This document shows positions 59,586-64,000 of a stretch of 64,000 bases of DNA, in pieces. This DNA is from JAEULH01 sp963805915 (GTDB lineage: Bacteria > Pseudomonadota > Alphaproteobacteria > Rhodospirillales > Defluviicoccaceae). The notes beneath the pieces are model-generated. The model was not told the origin of the DNA. It searched no databases and saw nothing but the letters and a program-made list of their open reading frames with translations. The position numbers and the translations under genes are program-made. The stretch covers positions 62,001 through 126,000 of the forward strand of contig CAWDWD010000010.1 of NCBI GenBank assembly GCA_963805915.1. The letters are read 5' to 3'. Each line of letters starts with the position of its first letter. The first letter of the stretch is position 1.

Positions 59586-59822
59586 ATGAATGATGTGGCA
59601 GATCGGGTGAAGAAGATTATCGTCGAGCACCTCGGTGTGGAAGAGTCGAAGGTCGTCGAAAGCGCGAGCTTTATTGACGACCTAGGCGCCGATAGCCTCG
59701 ATACAGTAGAACTGGTGATGGCGTTTGAGGAAGAGTTCGGCATCGAGATTCCCGACGAAGCCGCCGAGAAGATTCTCAGCGTCAAGGATGCCGTGGACTA
59801 CATCAAGAACGCGACCGCCTAG
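59586..59822 (+). CDS. acpP: Acyl carrier protein
   Basis: Carries growing acyl chains for fatty acid synthesis. The 78-residue acidic protein has the phosphopantetheine Ser in DDLGADSLDTVELVMAFEEE. It follows fabG after a 183-base leader and precedes fabF, the standard order. The leader could hold its own promoter; none is convincing by eye. Confidence 0.97.
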   Translation: MNDVADRVKKIIVEHLGVEESKVVESASFIDDLGADSLDTVELVMAFEEEFGIEIPDEAAEKILSVKDAVDYIKNATA

Positions 59823-59823
59823 C

Positions 59824-59859
59824 GATCGCACGGGGGATCGCACGGGGGATGACACGGGG
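59824..59859. repeat. Three tandem 12-base repeats between acpP and fabF
   Basis: GATCGCACGGGG twice and GATGACACGGGG once follow each other directly, with a degenerate continuation. The repeat begins two bases after the acpP stop. Confidence 0.8.
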
Positions 59860-59945
59860 AATCGCATGAAGGTTCGCACGGGGGGACCCGGAGTTCCGCC
59901 GATGGGCGGCGTGCAACAGCCACCTCGAACGAACGTTGGAGCGCC

Positions 59946-61208
59946 ATGAGACGCGTAGTCGTGACCGGCATGGGACTGGTATCGCCGCTTGGGTGCGGCG
60001 TCGACGTCACCTGGGAGCGCCTGTTGAACGGGGAGTCCGGTCTCGGAGCAATCCAGTCCTTCGATGTCTCCGATCTGCCGGCGAAAGTCGCGGCGCAGGT
60101 TCCCCGCGGCGATACAGCCAACGGGCTTTTCAACCCTGATGATTGGGTCGCGCCCAAGGATCAGCGGCGGATAGACCCGTTTATCCTTTTCGGGCTCGCC
60201 GCCGCCGAGCAGGCGGTCGCCGACGCCGGCTGGCGACCCGAGGCCGAGGAGGAACGCGTCCGCACCGGCGTCATGATCGGCTCGGGGATCGGCGGTTTGC
60301 AGGAAATCGCCAAGGGCGCGATCCTTATCGAAAATCGCGGCGTTCGCCGGCTCAGCCCCTTCTTCATCCCCGCCGCGCTGATCAATCTGATCAGTGGCCA
60401 CGTGTCGATTCGCTATGGCTTCAAGGGCCCCAACCACTCGGCCGTCACCGCGTGCGCCACCGGCGCTCACGCCATCGGCGACGCCTCCCGGCTGATCATG
60501 CTCGACGACGCCGACGTGATGCTCGCCGGCGGCTCGGAAGCCGCGATCTGCCGCCTCGGCATCGCCGGTTTCTCGGCCGCCAAGGCGCTGTCAACCAGGT
60601 TTAACGACACGCCGCAGAAGGCTTCGCGGCCGTGGGACGTGGATCGTGACGGTTTCGTCATGGGCGAGGGCGCGGGCGTCGTCGTCCTCGAGGAGTACGA
60701 ACACGCCAAGAAGCGCGGCGCCAAGATCTACGCCGAGGTGGTCGGTTACGGATTGTCGGGCGACGCCCACCACATCACCGCGCCGGCGCCCAATGGCGAC
60801 GGCGCCTATCGGTGCATGCGCGCGGCGTTCAAGCGGGCCAAGCTCGATCCCCAGGATGTCGATTACATCAACGCGCACGGGACATCGACCCCGCTCGGCG
60901 ACGAGATTGAGCTGGGCGCGGTGAAACGGGTGTTCGGCGAGGCCGCCTACAAGGTGTCGATGTCGTCGACCAAGTCGGCGGTCGGCCATCTTCTCGGCGC
61001 CGCCGGCGCCGCCGAGGCGATCTTTTCGATCATGGCGCTGCGAACCGGGATGGTCCCGCCGACCTTGAATCTCGACAATCCGTCCGAAGGCTGCGACATC
61101 GACCTCGTGCCGCACGTCGCCAAGGAACGCCCGGTGCGCGCGGCGCTGTCCAACTCGTTCGGCTTCGGCGGCACCAACGCGTCATTGATCTTTTCCAAGG
61201 TCAACTGA
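59946..61208 (+). CDS. fabF: Beta-ketoacyl-ACP synthase II
   Basis: Condensing enzyme that elongates acyl-ACP with malonyl-ACP. The 420-residue thiolase fold has the catalytic Cys in SAVTACATGAHAIGDASR, the first His in INAHGTSTPLGDEIE, the second in KSAVGHLLGAAGAAEAI, and the C-terminal SNSFGFGGTNASLIF. It follows acpP and is followed 14 bases later by mltG, a common alphaproteobacterial order. Confidence 0.96.
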   Translation: MRRVVVTGMGLVSPLGCGVDVTWERLLNGESGLGAIQSFDVSDLPAKVAAQVPRGDTANGLFNPDDWVAPKDQRRIDPFILFGLAAAEQAVADAGWRPEAEEERVRTGVMIGSGIGGLQEIAKGAILIENRGVRRLSPFFIPAALINLISGHVSIRYGFKGPNHSAVTACATGAHAIGDASRLIMLDDADVMLAGGSEAAICRLGIAGFSAAKALSTRFNDTPQKASRPWDVDRDGFVMGEGAGVVVLEEYEHAKKRGAKIYAEVVGYGLSGDAHHITAPAPNGDGAYRCMRAAFKRAKLDPQDVDYINAHGTSTPLGDEIELGAVKRVFGEAAYKVSMSSTKSAVGHLLGAAGAAEAIFSIMALRTGMVPPTLNLDNPSEGCDIDLVPHVAKERPVRAALSNSFGFGGTNASLIFSKVN

Positions 61209-61222
61209 GGCCAGCCCAAGGC

Positions 61223-62221
61223 ATGAACTCCGCGTTTCGCGGCGTCGTTCTCGTTTGCGTCGCGCTGGCGGTGTTGGCCGGGGCGGCATTCGCTCTCGGC
61301 GCGCACGTGTTCAACCGCCCGGGCTCGATGACCGCGGAAACGACCGTCCTCATTCCAAGGGGCGACGGACTCGCGGCCATCGCCGGCAGGCTGGAAGACG
61401 CGGGCGTGATTGATCAGGCAATGATCTTTCGCCTCGGTGTGCGCCTTTCCGGCTCGGCCGCGGCGATGCGCGCCGGCGAATATCTCATTCCGCCCGGCGC
61501 CAGCATGGCGGAGGTCGCGGCCATTCTCGGCGCCGGGCGGACCGTCGCGCGCAAGTTGACCGTGCCCGAGGGCCTTACCAGCGCGGAGATCGTGGCTCTC
61601 GTCGCGGCGACGCCGGGGCTTGACGGCGAAGCCGGCCCGGTGCCGGCGGAAGGCACGCTGCTGCCCGAGACCTACCACTTCTCATATGGTGACAGCCGCG
61701 CTTCGCTCATCGCGCGGATCGGCGCGGCGATGACGGCGACGCTCGGCGAACTGTGGCCGCGCCGGGCGGCGGATCTGCCGCTCGCCTCGCCGGCCGAGGC
61801 GGTCGTGCTGGCGTCGATCGTCGAGAAGGAGACCGGTTTGGCGGCCGAGCGGCCACGGGTCGCGCGGGTCTTCATCAACCGGCTGAACAGAGGCATTCCG
61901 CTCCAGGCCGACCCGACGGTGGCCTACGCCCTGGCCGCGGATGGCGCCGGGGGCGGCGCGGGAGAGAACCGGCCCCTGACCCGAGCCGATCTCGAGCGGC
62001 CATCGCCGTACAACACCTACCTCGTTCGCGGCCTGCCGCCGGGACCCATCGCCAATCCCGGCCGGGCGTCGCTCGAGGCGGTGCTGAATCCCGCCGACAC
62101 CGACGAGCTGTTCTTCGTCGCAGACGGCTCCGGCGGACATGCCTTCGCCCGTACCCTCGACGAGCACAACCGCAATGTCGCCGCCTGGCGCCGCCGCCAG
62201 AACGCGAATTCCGCTCGCTAG
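61223..62221 (+). CDS. mltG: Endolytic murein transglycosylase MltG
   Basis: Cleaves nascent peptidoglycan strands to set their length, from the periplasmic side of the inner membrane. One N-terminal membrane helix (GVVLVCVALAVLAGAAFALG), a LysM-like part, then the YceG domain with EGTLLPETYHFSYG and the catalytic Glu in VVLASIVEKETGLAAERP, RLNRGIPLQADPTVAYAL and PYNTYLVRGLPPGPIANPG. Length 332 is normal. Its TAG stop includes the first base of a palindromic repeat. Confidence 0.94.
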   Translation: MNSAFRGVVLVCVALAVLAGAAFALGAHVFNRPGSMTAETTVLIPRGDGLAAIAGRLEDAGVIDQAMIFRLGVRLSGSAAAMRAGEYLIPPGASMAEVAAILGAGRTVARKLTVPEGLTSAEIVALVAATPGLDGEAGPVPAEGTLLPETYHFSYGDSRASLIARIGAAMTATLGELWPRRAADLPLASPAEAVVLASIVEKETGLAAERPRVARVFINRLNRGIPLQADPTVAYALAADGAGGGAGENRPLTRADLERPSPYNTYLVRGLPPGPIANPGRASLEAVLNPADTDELFFVADGSGGHAFARTLDEHNRNVAAWRRRQNANSAR

Positions 62222-62340
62222 TGGTCTGATGCTGACGCTTGAGTACCTCAAGCGTCAGGCCATCGAACCACCGAATCGATCGGTTCGGCGGTTCGGTTCA
62301 ACTGACGGATGGGTATCATCCGTCAGCATCGAACCGCTAA
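62219..62340. repeat. Paired palindromic repeat units B and C (REP/MITE-like)
   Basis: Unit B: arms GTGGTCTGAT and ATCGAACCAC around a perfect 12-bp stem CTGACGCTTGAG/CTCAAGCGTCAG with loop TAC. Unit C: arms GCGGTTCG and CGAACCGC around a perfect 10-bp stem CTGACGGATG/CATCCGTCAG. The ends of the whole 122-base block agree at 16 of 19 positions as inverted repeats and are flanked by TA. Confidence 0.8.
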
Positions 62341-62576
62341 CGTCCTAATCTTCTCGACGCGCGCGTTGCACGCAAATCCTGCCCTGGCCAGATCCGTGCC
62401 CTATCTGTGCCCGATGTGTGCGCAATCTGTGGTTGCGGTCTACCGGCGAGCCAAACATCCGCAATGAAATAAGGATAAATTCCTGGACGCGCGCATGCGA
62501 TCGTGCTACTCGTTCGAATAAGAGGGGGGAGAAGCCGCCCGGGACGGTGTTCAATACCGTGGAGGTGGTGTTCATA

Positions 62577-63053
62577 ATGCTCGATCTGCAACAAGGATGG
62601 CTCCGTGTTCGTGAACTTCCCAATGACGTTCTCGAAGAGATGCCAGCCTATCTGCGCACCGCGTTCGCCGGGGCGCGACGATTTGATTTCGACGTTGAGA
62701 TGATCTGCGCCGGCGTGCGGGTGCCTCCGGACCGCCGCGCCGCGCGTCGCCTTGTCCTGGTCGCCGATGACGGCGAGGATCCGCGCGGGCGTGGTCCGGT
62801 CGGCTTCGACTTGGCCGCCGTCGGCGCCGATATCCGCGCCAGCCGCAGGGTGTTCGTGATTTCGGCCCAGGCCGATCCCGAAGTTTTCGCGAACGCTTAC
62901 GCCGGAGCCGTCGGCGATCTCGCCAAGGGAAGCTCCTGCGCCGTGATCATCGAGACGGACCGCTGGCTCGAGCCGACCTGGGTGCGCACTCTCAGTTCGT
63001 TGCGCGCCTGCCCCGCGGTCGCCGACAACCCGCTGCTCCAAAGCGTCGCCTGA
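62577..63053 (+). CDS. Conserved hypothetical protein
   Basis: 158-residue cytosolic protein starting MLDLQQGWLRVRELPNDVLE and containing RRLVLVADDGEDPRGRGPVG and SSCAVIIETDRWLEPTWVRT. Alternating strands and helices suggest an alpha/beta fold. ATG 62577 is preferred to the upstream GTG/ATG starts because the preceding codons look non-coding and a GGAGG lies upstream. No family recognised. It has its own terminator. Confidence 0.6.
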   Translation: MLDLQQGWLRVRELPNDVLEEMPAYLRTAFAGARRFDFDVEMICAGVRVPPDRRAARRLVLVADDGEDPRGRGPVGFDLAAVGADIRASRRVFVISAQADPEVFANAYAGAVGDLAKGSSCAVIIETDRWLEPTWVRTLSSLRACPAVADNPLLQSVA

Positions 63054-63059
63054 GCTTCT

Positions 63060-63097
63060 CAGCCGGCTCGCGGCCGACGCGGCCCGGCTGCTTTTTT
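63060..63097 (+). terminator. Rho-independent terminator
   Basis: Stem CAGCCGG (63060-63066) / CCGGCTG (63084-63090), further GC pairing inside, then CTTTTTT. It directly follows the stop of the 62577-63053 gene. Confidence 0.8.
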
Positions 63098-63129
63098 GCT
63101 GTTGTCGTGCGCCGGTCGACGCCGGCGCC

Positions 63130-64000
63130 TCAGGCGTCCGCGCCGGCGGGCTGCCGCGATGCGGCGGCGATAAACTCCTCGATGCCGTCGGCGCTGAGCG
63201 GTCCGCTGAACAGATAGCCCTGGGCCTCGTCACACTGCCGCTGGCGGAGAAAGGCGAGCTGTTCGGCGGTTTCGACGCCCTCGGCGACGACCCTCAATTT
63301 GAGCCGGTGCGCCATGGTGATGATCGCCTCGACGATGGAAGCCTGAACCGGGCTCGTGGTCATCCGGCGGATCAGTGAGCCGTCGATCTTCACCGTGGTC
63401 AGGGGAAACTTGCAAAGATAGCTAAGCGAGGAATAGCCGGTACCGAAATCGTCGATGGCGAGCCGCACACCCGCCGACTCGAGCCTGCGTACCGCGTCGA
63501 CGATTTGCGGCAGTTCGTTCATCAGCAGCTCTTCGGTAAACTCCAGTTGCAGGCTGCCGGCCGGTAGTGCGTTATCGCGAAGGCCCTGGGCGACGGCGTC
63601 CGACAGGGCATCGCCGCGGAATTCACGGCCGCAGACGTTGAGCGAAACGTGCAGCCGGCCATGTCCGGCGCGGCGCCAACCGGCCGCGTCGCGACAGGCG
63701 GTCGCCGCGATCCACGCGCCGATCGGCACGATCTGGCCGGTTTCCTCGGCGATCCGAATGAACTGCTCCGCCTCGACGATGCCCAGTTCCGGATCGTGAA
63801 GACGCAGCAGGGCTTCGGCCGCGACGACCGCGCCGCTGCGCAGGCAGACAATCGGCTGATAGAGAACGCGGAGCTCCTCGCGCTCCAACGCGACGCGCAG
63901 CCGAGCTTCGGCGCGATGGCGATGGATCGCGCGGGCGTTGAGCCGCGGCGTGAAGAACCGCAGCGTGTTGCGGCCATGCGTTTTCGCCTGGTACATGGCG
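63130..64000 (-). CDS. GGDEF-EAL protein, EAL phosphodiesterase part (5' end outside window)
   Basis: C-terminal portion of a cyclic-di-GMP signalling protein; the gene enters from the right edge. The first visible residues MYQAKTHGRNTLRFF are the end of a GGDEF domain. The EAL domain follows with LYQPIVCLRSGAVVAAEALL, EFTEELLMNELPQ, AIDDFGTGYSSLSYL, VKIDGSLIRRM, RVVAEGVETAEQLAFL and GYLFSGPLS. The metal- and substrate-binding residues (E of EAL, DDFG, K, E of EGVE) look intact, so active c-di-GMP hydrolysis is likely. Sensor domains would lie upstream. Confidence 0.92.
   Translation of the reverse strand, partial: AMYQAKTHGRNTLRFFTPRLNARAIHRHRAEARLRVALEREELRVLYQPIVCLRSGAVVAAEALLRLHDPELGIVEAEQFIRIAEETGQIVPIGAWIAATACRDAAGWRRAGHGRLHVSLNVCGREFRGDALSDAVAQGLRDNALPAGSLQLEFTEELLMNELPQIVDAVRRLESAGVRLAIDDFGTGYSSLSYLCKFPLTTVKIDGSLIRRMTTSPVQASIVEAIITMAHRLKLRVVAEGVETAEQLAFLRQRQCDEAQGYLFSGPLSADGIEEFIAAASRQPAGADA

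Overview
The window is a G+C-rich chromosomal segment of an alphaproteobacterium, most likely Rhodospirillales-like. The basis is: F0 ATP synthase genes in the order atpI-atpB-atpE-b'-b without the F1 genes, a DsbA-like gene directly before smc, the alphaproteobacterial families DUF1150, DUF1489 and ATP12, an Hsp20/DUF1150 pair, and an Entner-Doudoroff operon. No 16S gene is present, so genus cannot be named.

1-27 kb is mostly housekeeping: dsbA-like/smc, the F0 operon, an SLC13-type transporter, a ZIP metal transporter, a divergent EF-G paralogue, aspC, uvrB, the gntK-edd-eda operon (gluconate to pyruvate and glyceraldehyde 3-phosphate) with a SemiSWEET sugar facilitator divergent from it, small stress and membrane genes, a response regulator, a membrane pyrophosphatase of the K+-dependent sequence type, a CBS protein, tRNA-Leu and an Hsp20 gene whose leader resembles a ROSE RNA thermometer.

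27-34 kb is a decayed exopolysaccharide locus: an intact heparinase II/III gene, then truncated pieces of a polyprenyl glycosylphosphotransferase, a BY-kinase (with a ~70 bp internal inversion) and a family 4 glycosyltransferase, separated by IS1182-type fragments, then tRNA-Lys and two divergent DDE transposase remnants.

34-43 kb holds HAD phosphatase/ATP12/acylphosphatase genes, an AcuI-type reductase, a thioesterase, a class III aminotransferase, and a TAXI-TRAP transporter with a universal stress protein and an intra-operon terminator. 43.3-46 kb, beside tRNA-Phe, is a small accessory island: a broken conjugative TraF-type peptidase and an AT-richer gene with a HEPN-type R-x4-H motif. 46-57 kb returns to metabolic genes (UDG family, DUF488, Rieske/FAD oxidoreductase, HMG-CoA lyase, DHDPS family) followed by a compact run HdeD / P3A proton ATPase / PPK2 / dihydroorotase. 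57-64 kb holds a damaged amino-acid ABC transporter, fabG-acpP-fabF, mltG, and the end of a GGDEF-EAL gene that runs off the window.

Two features cut across the window. First, about ten single-base frameshifts interrupt otherwise well-conserved genes, including fabG beside acpP; sequence error is at least as likely as real decay. Second, a family of ~50 bp palindromic repeats with ends like GTGGTCTGAT...ATCGAACCAC occurs at four places, one of them supplying the last base of the mltG stop codon and another lying in the hsp20 leader.
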